Shown here: piece after piece, positions 33,134-44,079 of the stretch
Layout: every line of letters begins with the position of its first letter
Numbering within the stretch: position 1 is the first letter of the stretch
Assembly: GCA_015680685.1 (NCBI GenBank)
Contig: MNCI01008930.1
Location: 1,965-65,964, forward strand
DNA from: Gnetum montanum
Lineage: Eukaryota; Streptophyta; Gnetopsida; Gnetales; Gnetaceae
Direction of reading: 5' to 3'
DNA: 64,000 nt
Program-made: the position numbers and the translations under genes
The notes under the pieces: generated by a model
What the model was told of the DNA's origin: nothing
The model's input: the letters and a program-made list of their open reading frames with translations, nothing else
The model's database searches: none

Positions 33134-35344
33134 ATGTGTTAGGCTTTAATTTTGGACGGAAGGGTGCTCCGAAGTGTTAGATGGTGGAGAATTGTACATG
33201 GCCTCAACCGCTTGTTGTTGCGAGAGTTTGTCTGGGCTTTTGGTTCTGAAGTAAGGTCTTCTCTTTTTACAGTTGTCAGAACTAGTGGCAGGTTAGATAT
33301 TTACAGCTCTTGCAATGTGACGTGGTTGCGGTTGAGGAGGAAGTTCCCCTTGCATTTTTGGAGCAGGAGGTGTTACGGGAACTACTTGAGGTGGAAGAGG
33401 TACGGATGGATTAGGAGGATGGTGTGGGTATGGAGTATCTCCCAAAGGAGAAGGAGTCTTTCTGAAGTACTCCCAAGCTTGGTAGTGATGGTTGGAGGTT
33501 GTGTGACCCATAGAGTCACTTGGAGAAATCAGCTACTACACATAATATCCATAAGGATCAGGCTACCTGTAAGGGTACTATTGTTTCAGCGATGGCATCC
33601 CCCATGACTGTGGGTATTGCCATTGCTGATGTTGTCCGATGGGCTGAGGTGGAGTTCCACTTGGATAATATGTTAGTGGTTGGTGGAACTGCCTTGGGTT
33701 ACCTTGTGGATAAGGTAACCTTCAGGCTGTTTGTCGTTGATTGAGTCTTGGATTTAGTGCATACACCTCAGACTCCTGTAGATGTGAGATAATGGGGCAA
33801 CATCCCTTAGGATGGTCATAGTAGCAGACCTCACATCCACCATCATCATCTGTGTCAGAATCTATAGCCACATCGGAGTTAGTGATTTTCCCCTTACCCT
33901 TGTTATGTGCAGGGCTTAAATCTCTTCACTTTTTCTTACCTTTGTCACTACTTTTCTCTACCTTAGACTCTTCTACAATTTTTAAGACGGTTTCAATTTT
34001 AGAGTCTAAGGAACTCCATACATCGTCTACCTTAGCCGTTATTTCTATTGTTAACTTTTGGATCGGCAAGGTTTTCCGGTTCACCAACTCTTCGATTGGT
34101 GACTCATCCTCTTCATCACAAAATTTCACTCCCTTCTTTCGAAGGGAGGGATCGCAGTTGTACTTCTCTGCACTTTCCCTTTTACATAGCTCAAATTCTT
34201 TGTTTGCTACTTGCTCCAACAAGCTTTGCACTTCATGGGCTCTAAGTTGTGACAGCCTCCCTTGGGCATAGGTTCCAAGGGTTCATCTCGTTTCGTGCCC
34301 TAGCCCATCCATGATGTGACGCAGTTGATCTCGTTGTGCATACCCATGGCCTGGGCAATGATGTAACAATGTGTAGTAGCAGGCCATGGTAGCATCCAAG
34401 GGTTCATGATGACCTTGCTTCCAGCCTTGGATCTACTTACGCAAATTGGACACTCTGGAGTACGTTTGATACTTTTCATTCAACAGTTCTAGCATCGTAC
34501 TCCACCTCCTAATGGTTTTCGGTTCTAAGGACTGGTACCAGCTCTCTGCTTCTTTGGTGAGTGTCCTTGGGAACAACTTTAGCTTCTACCACTCACTATC
34601 TATATTCTGCAAGGCACAGGCATCGTGGAATGCCTACAAATGATTTTGCAAATCAGCATTGTATCCCCCTTCAAACCGTGGGATGTTGTTCATGTCTAAT
34701 CATTTGATCCGACTATTCTTTAAATGCCTTGTGGGAATCCTAACTGCCTCCATAATGTCAAACATACTTCGGGTTGTGAGTAGGGGCTCATCATGATCAT
34801 CTCTTTCATGATGCCTATGATGTCTTCATGGTTCCCTACTCTCCCTACATCCTTGCCCTTGTCCTATCTCTCGACTTTCCTGTCGAGGTATTTCTTCTTT
34901 CTTACTTTTATCCTCACCTTTATGTTCATGGTGGCTACGCCTAGATGTGGAAGGAGAGAGTGAGTGATGTGAAGAAGGGGAAGAAGAAGGGAAACCATCA
35001 CCATGACGATGTTTCTTGCCTTCTCTTCGGCTGCTACGGCCCCGATCGTGGTGACGATCAAAGTGCCTGTCCTTAGCATGAGTGGTTGTTCCCTCTATGA
35101 ACAGTTGGTGTTCACAGGTATCAGAACCAGGGATATGGATCATTGATCTTATGTTCTGATACCCTTCCTCCTCATCATCGTTAGGAGGGGGAACATCCTT
35201 TGCTAAAGAACCCGTGACAAGGGGTTCCTCATCTCCTATTTCGCTAAGGACGTGCGAGGCTTTGCCCTTCAGAAAAGTATGTTGACTCTCCTGCCTTAAG
35301 TCCTGAATATGTTGGGCATCTGTGGGATAATAATCCCTTGTGTC
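33134..35344 (-). pseudogene. gag: E8 gag remnant
   Basis: Order on the minus strand: an Arg/His/Ser-rich N-terminal part (35143-34826, DRHFDRHHDRGRSS); a capsid core at about 34720-34300; an acidic/lysine-rich stretch open at 34231-33926; the zinc knuckle CEVCYYDHPKGCC near 33830-33795 (CX2CX3HX4C, the spacing usual for Athila-type gag); then a Pro/Gln/Tyr-rich tail. The N-terminus runs into the gap. Several stops break it. Confidence 0.75.
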
Positions 35345-35713
35345 NNNNNNNNNNNNNNNNNNNNNNNNNNNNNNNNNNNNNNNNNNNNNNNNNNNNNNNN
35401 NNNNNNNNNNNNNNNNNNNNNNNNNNNNNNNNNNNNNNNNNNNNNNNNNNNNNNNNNNNNNNNNNNNNNNNNNNNNNNNNNNNNNNNNNNNNNNNNNNNN
35501 NNNNNNNNNNNNNNNNNNNNNNNNNNNNNNNNNNNNNNNNNNNNNNNNNNNNNNNNNNNNNNNNNNNNNNNNNNNNNNNNNNNNNNNNNNNNNNNNNNNN
35601 NNNNNNNNNNNNNNNNNNNNNNNNNNNNNNNNNNNNNNNNNNNNNNNNNNNNNNNNNNNNNNNNNNNNNNNNNNNNNNNNNNNNNNNNNNNNNNNNNNNN
35701 NNNNNNNNNNNNN
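35345..35713. other. Assembly gap (369 N)
   Basis: The gap hides the start of E8 gag, its PBS and about 174 bp of the 3' end of its 5' LTR. ORFs reported through it are artefacts. Confidence 0.95.
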
Positions 35714-36652
35714 AGGTATATGATTTTTCTGGTCTTTTATGGTTTTTCTCCTATGCTATGAGGTGAAGGGTTGAGAAAGCTAACTAACCTAACTAAGGAC
35801 CTAAGTCTAAATTAACTAACATCAGCATCCATTCCCACTTACCGTACACACCCTGAACCGATGCAACTGTGGCTACCAAACGCTAATCGTTACTAGGATC
35901 ACCACACGTAACGCACGTGCTCGAAGTGGTCATACTAGGACACTTAACTAGCCTAAGTGTGATAAGCAGCCGATTTCTTGACTAGCTGTACACACCCGTA
36001 GGTGCTCATAGCCAAGTCATACTTACCCCGCGTTCTAGGAGTGAAGGGTGAGAGAACCTAACTAGCCTAAGTGCGATGAGCAACTGATTCCTTGACTAGC
36101 CGTACACACTAGACTACCACTGGGATTACCAAGCGTAGATCCTGAAATATGCTACTAGGTTACCAAGTAGTCACAATGCTCGTAATCAAGTCGTACTCAT
36201 ACCGCATGCGATGAGCAGCTGATTCCTTGACTACCCATACACATCCTTAGATGCTCATAATCAAGTCGTACTCGTACCACATTCTAGGAAAGCAATAAAT
36301 AACAATAAATAAAATCCTATCCATGCACTGTAAGGTTTATTCAATCAAGTTCATCTTTATTTTTGTACATAACATGTGTTCAGGTACAATGTTGCTCGAA
36401 TAAAGAGTTGTTCACTCTAGGACTCCTACTACAAACACATGGGAAATTAATCTAACTCTGGAGTGATCAAACTGCCAGAGCTTCGCTACTTCTAGCTAGG
36501 ATGGGAAATGAGGGGAGTGCCGCCTCTTATTTATAGATTTGGCGATAGACCGCGATATCATGTATGCGATATCATAGGGAACGACACGATATCGTGGAGG
36601 CCACAATATCGCGTACGCAATATCGTGACTTCCACAATATCGCGTCTCATCA
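35714..36652 (-). repeat. E8 5' LTR (partly in gap)
   Basis: It matches the 3' LTR from its 175th base, with three copies of the CAAGTCGTACTC-type module (near 36005, 36190, 36265) where the 3' LTR has fewer. It ends GCGTCTCATCA, and at least four GATATC or near-palindromes lie at 36550-36650 beside the TATA box (TTTATAG at 36529-36535). GTGGT follows. Confidence 0.88.
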
Positions 36653-36657
36653 GTGGT

Positions 36658-38045
36658 GATTGTGTTGAAGACATGGGCTGATAGTATTGAGGAGAATTGT
36701 AATGTGGTGAGATAGAGTATGTTGACCCTGTTGGAGAAACAAGATGTTAAACAAGATAAGCATTTTGGTTCGGATGATACGAAGGGTGTCTCCAGTTTAG
36801 GGGTGGCCTCCCCAACTACTGGGATTGTTGCCACTGTGATCAAATACAGTCTCTCTATATGAACTTTAGATGTAATGTGTTTTTCCAATGCTCATGTAAA
36901 TGTAATAATATTGGGCATTGGACCTTGGGGTGATCATATAGGCATATGTTGCATTCATATGTATGATGGGCAGTTGAGTTCTTATTTTCCTTATCCCTTC
37001 TTTCCGATTGTCTAATGTTTTGTCCTGCTTCTTGGGTTGTCAAAACTCTATCTTCAATAATATCTAAAAATTCTCCACACTTTGTATACGTCCATTCCAA
37101 CATCTTATTGATCTTTTCCTTGACTTCTTCTAATGGTTTTTGTATTGGAAAAGATGATTATTTCTCCTTGTGATAGGTTGATTTCTCCACACTTTGTATG
37201 ATCATGGACCCTTGTTAAGTTGAGATTTTGGTCCCGTTGATGTTTTTCAACGCTCTTCCATCTAGCCATTTCTCCTTCTTCTTTTTCTACCCTCTTAATA
37301 AGCTCTTGTAATTGATGGGTTTGTAGTTCATATAATTGACCTTGGGCATACATCCCTAGGGTCTCTCTCGTTTCATTATGTAGCCCATCAATGATATGGT
37401 ACATTAGCCTTTCCTCGGAGAACCCATGGCCTAGACAAGTGTTTAACAGTGCATAATATCTTTCTAAGGCCATGTCCAAGGGTTCATGTTGTGCTTGTTT
37501 CCATTCTTGGATTTGTTTCCTCAAGGCTGACACTCTTGCATAGGTTTGATATTTTTCATTAAAGAGTTCTACCATTGTTGACCAACGTTGTATTGAATTT
37601 GGTTTTAACGATCTATACCATACTTTTGCTTGGCCAACAAGTGTCATGGAAAGAGCTTAAGTTTTTACCAACCGTTATCGATGTTGTTCCATGTGCAGGC
37701 ATCATAGAAGGCATGTAAATGTTGATGCAGATCTAAGTCATAGCCTCCTGAAAAAGTAGGAAAGTTTTTTAAATCGAGCCTGGGTAGATGGCTCTCTTTA
37801 CAAAGCCTATGTGAGATTCGAACAGCCTCTTGTATTTGTGTTAAGCTTGTAGTGGCCAGTAGGGCTTCATCATCATTGAGTAAGTTATGATTTTGTGTGT
37901 TGGGATGATGTTGCTTTTGTTCATGTTTATAAAAAACTCCCACTTCAGGTTATGTACTCCAACCTTCATCGTCATATAGTTCGTTGGTTCTCTAATGAAC
38001 TTCCTCACTACGCGTGGCATTATCGTAATCCTGTAGGAGAGGCAT
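36658..38045 (-). pseudogene. gag: E7 gag, main part
   Basis: The start is ATG 38045-38043 (MPLLQDYDNATRSEE), collinear with E2 gag at 6286. The frame 37647-37105 is open for 180 codons and holds the capsid core MTLVGQAKVWYRSLKPNSIQ and ALRKQIQEWKQAQHEPLDMA. The zinc knuckle CNICLYDHPKVQC (CX2CX3HX4C) is near 36960-36920. E8 interrupts the gene at 36657; its end lies at 28798-29493. Confidence 0.8.
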
Positions 38046-38166
38046 GGTTTTGAAGTTGTGTGTGAATTTATATGTGACTTTTAATAATTATTTTTTCTAA
38101 AAGGTATATCATTAAGTCCTTTACAGTGACCTTGTATAATATAACTAATTTAGATAACTAGCACCA

Positions 38167-38184
38167 TCCCTGGAAATGGTGCCA
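38167..38184 (-). other. E7 primer-binding site (tRNA-Asp type)
   Basis: On the minus strand TGGCACCATTTCCAGGGA follows the LTR after one base and complements plant tRNA-Asp with four mismatches. Confidence 0.8.
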
Positions 38185-38185
38185 A

Positions 38186-38977
38186 TGATGAGTGGCAAGG
38201 TACCCCTACACTCAACCATACGAATACGAGTGTTACACGCGTGATCTAGTCGAACTCCACAGAAGGACTAGTTGTGGCACCTGTATAGTTAGCCTTAGGT
38301 CATAGTTTGCTGTCTTCCCACCTAAACTAGTATTATCTTTATCACGTATGGTTTAGTCCAAAGTGAGGTGTATGATGTGGTTCCTAATCTAATGCTAATC
38401 CTGAAGGCAATGGAAAATAAGATTAACTAAGATAGGAGGGAAGGGTGAGAGAGAATCTAAACTAGCCTAAGTGTGATGAGCATCCATTCCTTGATTTTTT
38501 GTACACATCTTGGACTTCATGCATGACTACTACTAGGATTACCAAGCGCAGATCCTAGGTACACTACTGGGTTACCAAGTAGTCACACTTAAATGCTCGT
38601 AATCAAGTCGTGCTCATTCCACATTTTAACATGAGATAAGGGTGAGAAGATATTAACTAGGAAAGCAGAAAATAAAAATTAAGTAAATAATTAATCTAAG
38701 TGAATGCTGCAATGATGAAGTAATCTTGATCTTTATTGCTGGTCATGTGCATGACCAAGTACGTCACACTCGAATAAGGATGTCGTACAATATCACCACA
38801 CTGCAGGCATACACTGGGAAATAATTCTAACTCTAAGAAGGAAAAACTACAAGAGTTTGGGTAAGGAACTAAGAACTAACTCCTAAACTCATCTATCTAC
38901 CTCTTATTTATAGATGAGGAGACAGGCCACGATATCATGTACGCGATATCACGGTCGACCCAAATGACGACTCATCA
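38186..38977 (-). repeat. E7 5' LTR (792 bp)
   Basis: It reads TGATGAGTGGCAAGG to GACTCATCA. GATATC palindromes and TTATTTATAGAT lie near 38905-38950. Together with the shortened 3' LTR and ACATA repeats it defines E7. Confidence 0.9.
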
Positions 38978-38982
38978 ACATA

Positions 38983-40110
38983 GAAATTGAAGCCACCATC
39001 TACAAAGTTTATACTAATGACCTGGTATAATGGTGTGTATTAGACATAGATTAGTTGCAAGTCCTTCAAGATGCTCATGAAGGTCCTTGTGGGGGTCATT
39101 ACGTAGGAAGAAGGACTACCACATAGATTTTCATGATAAGATACTTTTGGCCAAAAATCTTCAAGGATACTCATCATTTCTCTTATTTGTGTGAAAGATG
39201 TCAACAAGATGGAAGAGTAACCACTCAAATGGAAGGATCCCAATAGTGGATCTAACCACTAAAGCCTTTTAGCCTTTTGGGTATTAACTTCATTGGATCC
39301 ATCACTCCCATGTTTAATGGGAAAGCCTACATTATAGTTGTAGTTAACTACTTTACCAAGTAGGCTAAAACTATAGTAGTATCTGACTGTACATTTATCA
39401 TAACAACTAAATTTTTCCAATAATAGATGGTAAATAGTTTTGGTATGCCTAGAGTACTAATTTTAGATAACAAAACATATTTCATGGGTTCTATGTTTTG
39501 CAAGTTAATGCAATGCTTAGGGGTGCAACATAAACTCATAACACCTTATTACCCCCAATCTAATGGTTAAGTAGAGATCACCAATAGGGAAATTACAAGA
39601 ATCTTAATGTAAGCCATTAGTAGATATAGGAAATATTAGAGCATGAAGCTCAATGATGTCCTTTAAGCATATAGTTTAATATGGAAACTTCCTATAAGCT
39701 ACTCTAGTTATAAGTTGGTGTACAAAATGTTACCAAAACTTCTTATTTAAACTAAACTTCATATACTCACAATAGCTTGTGAACTTGACATAGACATTAA
39801 CCTTGCATAGAAATAATGAATCCTATTACTTAATGTGCTAGATGAAAAAAGAAGAGTAGCCCTAATAATGAATGAAGTACATAAAGCACATAATAAACAA
39901 CATAACGACACATGGATAAGGAAAGTTACATTCAAACTAGGGGATAAGATTATCTATTGGAATCCTGTGCATGTACCTCAACAAACTAAGTTCCAAACAT
40001 TATGAGAAGAACCTTACATAATCTACTCAAATTTTCCTTTTAGGCCTATGATAATTTACCGTCAAACAAGGCCTCACAAGCACATGTTAGTCAACATGTA
40101 ATAGCTAAAA
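38983..40110 (+). pseudogene. pol: E6 pol, part 2: integrase
   Basis: After the target duplication the E6 frame resumes with LQDAHEGPCGGHYVG and CERCQQDGRV (HHCC zinc-binding part), INFIGSITPMFNGKAYIIVV, a DDE core with LDNKTYF (Asp, near 39463) and VEITNRE (Glu, near 39575), and a C-terminal tail to about 40110. The first core Asp is replaced by Asn (GINFIG instead of W-DVDFMG). Many stops are present. Confidence 0.8.
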
Positions 40111-41927
40111 TCTGGAACCCCAAGTAACCAACAAAATCACTAACATCTCTGATCAAGAAGAAGTATGGTTTCTTTTCCAAATCTCCGCCCTTTAACATAG
40201 TTGTAGAGAAGCAATCCATACACCATGAATCTTAATGAGCATACAAAGTTTTCTTCTTTTTTATTTTACAATGTTCTTTACATGTTTCCCATTTTCTTAA
40301 ATATTTTATTGATTAATTTATATCTTTTTCTTTTCTTTATTATTTTCTCATTATTCTCTTGTTGTTTAAATTAGTCTTATCAAAAATCTCAAATTTTGTT
40401 TCATTACTAGGAAAAAATTTTGGTATTGTTTGAATGTAGCTATTAAGGTTTTGATTGATTCACAATTGGTTAATTTTTTCTTTGGATTATGTTCTCTATT
40501 AACAATCTATTAATTTTTTGGTGATATCAATTAGTGAGCTCATGACATCCATCCATTCCATTTTTTCCATATTGAGTCTACATCATCGAATCATGAAGGT
40601 TCTTTCACATTAAAACTAAAAGTAACATACAATCTTGTTACCCAATGAACTGAGAAAGGACTACAAGGGCATGGAAAAGGGTATGACCTTAAGTGAATTT
40701 GATATGTTCTTTTTTTAAATCCCTTCTTAAATCTATGATTCCTCATTGGTATATCATCACTCTTATTATTAACCATAAAACGAGACATATACTTGCACAG
40801 TATCATTTTATTCTTAAAAACACACAAAAATGACAATAATAGGAATTTAAAACACATCCCTTAGACAATTTCATAGGCTACAAGCACTAGTTATGAGGCT
40901 AGAAAGGCATTTTATCCATGCTTGAAGGCATCCCTCTAAATAAGACCTTACCTACTTCTTCTCTTTTCTTCTTCTCTTAGAGTGATGGTTGTTCTTTGTG
41001 GTTGTCATAAACTCTTGATGGTAGAAGAGAAGAAATATATCAATGTGGGATCACTATAATTGGAATGGACTTAGTTTAGACTTGGAATAGACTAGTATTG
41101 AATCATCTTAATCACATAATTCACCAAGGACCTTGTGTGACTAGGATGTAAATAACCTATATATTATTCTCTATCTTTCATTTACTCACTCCATCATTTA
41201 TCACCTTACTCCTTCATATCATGGTAAATTGAAATTTTTGTTTTCTAGTTCACATAATCCTAAAACAATCCTTCATATGGGTAGGGAGCTTAACTTAAAC
41301 CAATCATTTATCATCCTTGGTGCTTACAAACTCCTTGTGATGAGGATATGCAAGGGCTTATTTGGCATATGCCTATATTTCAAGATATTCACATTTGAAA
41401 ATTTTGTTTATAAACCCTGTAAACAGGGCCCCATTGATAGAGCCCATGTGTATACAAGGCCTTGTATATATGGCCCCATTGATAGAGCCCATGTGTATAC
41501 AAGGCCTTGTATATATGGCCCCATCGATGTAGTGCAAAAATAGTATAAATATGCATGATCCCCCTTAGAAATTTTCACATTTGCTCACAAATACCAAGGG
41601 AGTTTTTCAAATTTTTAGAGCCTAGAACCTTCTAGAGCCCATAACTTCCTAACCATTTATCCAAATCACTTCATTCTTTGACCCTGTAGCTACCAAAGGT
41701 AAGCAGTTAGTTGTGGGGGCCACAAATATGCCATTTTTAATAGAAAATTTTTCACCATTTTTCTAACTCCCACCAAGGTTTAACTAAGAAATCAACATTT
41801 AAACATCATATTACAAGAGTTATACCTTTTCAACAAGTTTTGGTGATATTTACAATAAATAATTAAGAAAATAATCAATCTACAATGGTCCAACCTTAGC
41901 CAAAGTATAACTAATTAATGAGATAAG
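40111..41927 (+). other. E6 3' spacer
   Basis: This is collinear with the spacer of E4 and E10: a degraded purine tract near 40200, T-rich start, a region reading TAGGCTACAAGCACTAGTTATG (also in E4 at 18164), then the tandem repeat at 41427-41532 and a second purine tract TAGTTGTGGGGGCC near 41709-41722. No gene is seen; the ORFs are spacer. Confidence 0.6.
41427..41532 (+). repeat. 45-bp tandem repeat (2.3 copies) with an 18-bp palindrome
   Basis: Copies begin at 41427, 41472 and 41517 (partial). Each full copy contains TATACAAGGCCTTGTATA, a perfect palindrome. A TATA-like AGTATAAATATG follows at about 41539-41550. It lies in the E6 spacer, upstream of the ORF2 intron. A related AGGCCT-centred palindrome (GATGAGGCCTCATC) occurs at 52272-52285 in E10. 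Confidence 0.8.
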
Positions 41928-41989
41928 GTATTTAAAAATTCAAAGTTACACATTGTATCTACTAATCCATGGATGTGTTGTGACCATAG
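41928..41989 (+). other. Putative 62-nt intron before E6 ORF2
   Basis: Donor-like TAAG|GTATTT and acceptor-like GACCATAG directly precede ATG at 41990. It is the same length as in E9, and two nt longer than in E4, E8 and E10. Confidence 0.55.
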
Positions 41990-43030
41990 ATGACATCAAA
42001 AGGAAAATACACACAGGAAGGAGGACCATCTCAACCAAGGGAGAAATGGCCTAAAATAGTAAGGGGTGAAGAACCAACCTAGAAAGAACTAATTACAACC
42101 CATGCCATGAGTCCTCTTAGGGAAGAGGCTAAAGTGGAATTTATTCATCAAATTTTAGAACTAGTAGCAACAACAAAATATTCCCACTAGGATAAGGCAC
42201 TAGCTCAATAAGCAAACCTTGAGTTGACCTTGATGGAAGCCTACCTTAATTAAATCAAATCAAGCAATGTCCAAAAAATAGTGCTTTAGGAGTTAAATTT
42301 TGTCTCTTTCCCAGAGAAAGAACCTACAGAAGTATAGGACTAACTAAAAACCTCTTCCATGTGGCTAGTTATCACTTACAGTAGGGAGTAGCACATGAGA
42401 GAGACATTCTTATTCTAGAATAGCATATAGGCTAGTTGAATAGTCAAAATCAAGGACATTTCAGTGTCCTACTTGGTGTAGGCCATTACTAAAGCACTTG
42501 GGTTGCCAAAAATAGGGGTGAATCTCACTGAGATTCCAATGCAAGTAGACCCTAGCATCAGAAAGGAATAGGTGCAGTGATGCTATGGTATTGACTACAA
42601 GGAGTACGGTGCACTCACACTAACAAAAAGGATCCACTGCAAGATTGCAACCTTCAACCTAAACCCCACGGTGAGGCCTAGCAATATCATTACCTTTTTT
42701 GCCTATATATGTGCTACTTTGAGTGGGAGATTCCTCATCAACCTTTCATAGTTGATCTATCTAGAGATAGAGAAGTGATTTAAAAAGAATGAACATGGAA
42801 AAAAGAAACTCCCCTTCCCATTCCTCATTAGAAAACTTTGTCAGAGCAGAGGGATAGTTCATTATACAAATGATGCTATCAAATGCACTCCAACCACTAA
42901 TTGGGTAGAGATGATCAAGGACAAGATGCTTGCAACAACCATTCAAGAAGAGGAGTAATAGCCACCACCTCCACTTCCCACTCAAATAACTATGCCACAC
43001 ATCGCTACAACATCTCAATGATTACATGAG
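41990..43030 (+). pseudogene. E6 ORF2, N-terminal and central part
   Basis: It starts MTSKGKYTQEGGPSQPRE, with the GGPSQ word shared by E2, E9 and E10. About residue 140 on reads VKIKDISVSYLV and ITKALGLPKIG, then KRIHCKIATFNLNPT and FAYICATLSGRFLINL, matching the E2 domain (VNIGGMSIYFFSKAI; ERIYFNIGTYQIFPTK). It is cut at 43031 by the E9 LTR, so the coiled-coil half is missing. About ten stops are present. Function unknown; see E2 ORF2. Confidence 0.6.
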
Positions 43031-43893
43031 TGATGAACAGTGAGGTATCACTATGCTTAACCATATGAATACAAGCATGTACGCATGATTTGGTCGAACT
43101 CTGCCAATGAACTAGTTGTGGCACCTAGATAGTTATACATTGATCATGGTTCATTATCTTCCTACTTGGACTAGTAATTACTTTGGCACGTATGGTTTAG
43201 TCCAAAGTGAGGTGTATGATGTGGTTTCTACTACTACACTACTCCTAAGAACAATAAGAGATAACTTAATTAAGCTAATGAGCAATAGGAAATAAGATCA
43301 AAGCTAGCCTAAGTGTGATGAGCATCTGTCCCTAATCATCTATATGCATCTTGGACTTCGTGTACTACTTCTGGGCTTACCAAGTGCACATCACTCAAAG
43401 CACTAGTCGATACGCTACTAGCTTACTACGTAGTTACACTTAAATGTTCATGATTATAGCATACTCATTTCTCATTAACAATAGGAATAGTAAATGACAT
43501 TAAAAGAAATATTAACTAATAAAATAGCAATAAATAATCAATAATTAAAATAATTAAAAGCTAAGTGAATGCTGTAATGATGGAGTAATCTTGATCTTTA
43601 TTGTGTACATGTCCAAGTACGTCACACTCGAACAAAGGTTCTATACAATTATTAGAATTACACTATGGGCATGCACTTGGAAAAAACTGAAAACCAAAAA
43701 CTGACTAAAGACTGACAAAACAAACTGACTTCAAGACTGACCAAAAGACTCCCTCATTGTATACCTGAGTGCTATATTTATAGGCTAACATAAGAATCAT
43801 GATATTATATATACGATATCATATCCAGGCTGTGATATCGCATACTCAATATCGTGTACTTGATATCAGGACTTGGCAAACCATGATTCATCA
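43031..43893 (-). repeat. E9 3' LTR (863 bp)
   Basis: It reads in reverse from TGATGAACAGTGAGG to TGATTCATCA. GATATC palindromes occur at 43800-43868 and the TATA box (ATATTTATAGG) near 43771. Its U3 resembles the E2 3' LTR. The flank before it is ATGAG; the other end of E9 is lost, so no target duplication can be shown. Confidence 0.85.
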
Positions 43894-43910
43894 TACCCTC
43901 ATGATTGAAT
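43894..43910 (-). other. E9 polypurine tract
   Basis: On the minus strand it reads TTCAATCATGAGGGTA next to the LTR; a mutated TCAGTCATGGGGGTA. Confidence 0.65.
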
Positions 43911-44079
43911 AAAAACTTTTCCTTGAGTCAAAAAAATAAGGAACATGTTCATTTGATTACAAATAGTGGATAGGTATGGGATTATTGAATGACCATGTAC
44001 TATTTCATGCCAGAGTGTGGGACTAGACAAAATAAAATATGGACACCAATACAAAATACCAAATTTTTGGAACTCATGT

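Larger units (their letters stand above)
29494..36652 (-). mobile_element. E8: gag/protease-only gypsy element nested in E7
   Basis: This 7.16-kb minus-strand element has two LTRs and the target duplication GTGGT (29489-29493 and 36653-36657). Order on the minus strand: 5' LTR, gap, gag, protease, spacer, intron-like segment, small ORF, polypurine tract, 3' LTR. RT, RNase H and integrase are absent, and the protease/spacer junction equals that of E4. Being inside E7, it is the youngest layer of this nest, and its protease reading is open for 205 codons. Confidence 0.92.
28478..38977 (-). mobile_element. E7: minus-strand gypsy element inserted in E6
   Basis: The element spans 10,500 bp including nested E8 and is flanked by ACATA (28473-28477 and 38978-38982). 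It reads on the minus strand: 5' LTR 38977-38186, PBS, gag from 38045, interruption by E8 at 36652-29494, the gag Pro-rich end, and a shortened 3' LTR. No protease or pol is present. The target duplication and the unbroken E6 pol order across it show a single insertion. Confidence 0.92.

Noticed and set aside
33152-33607. A 151-codon plus-strand ORF
   Set aside because: It is antisense to the Pro/Gln/Tyr-rich gag tail of E8; the Arg/Trp-rich composition is the expected shadow of such a tail.
33852-34271. A 139-codon plus-strand ORF, Ser/Leu-rich
   Set aside because: It is antisense to the open E8 gag stretch 34231-33926, which is the real coding sense.
35309-35766. Open frames of about 127-150 codons
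   Set aside because: They run through the N gap at 35345-35713; the remaining codons are LTR and gag antisense.
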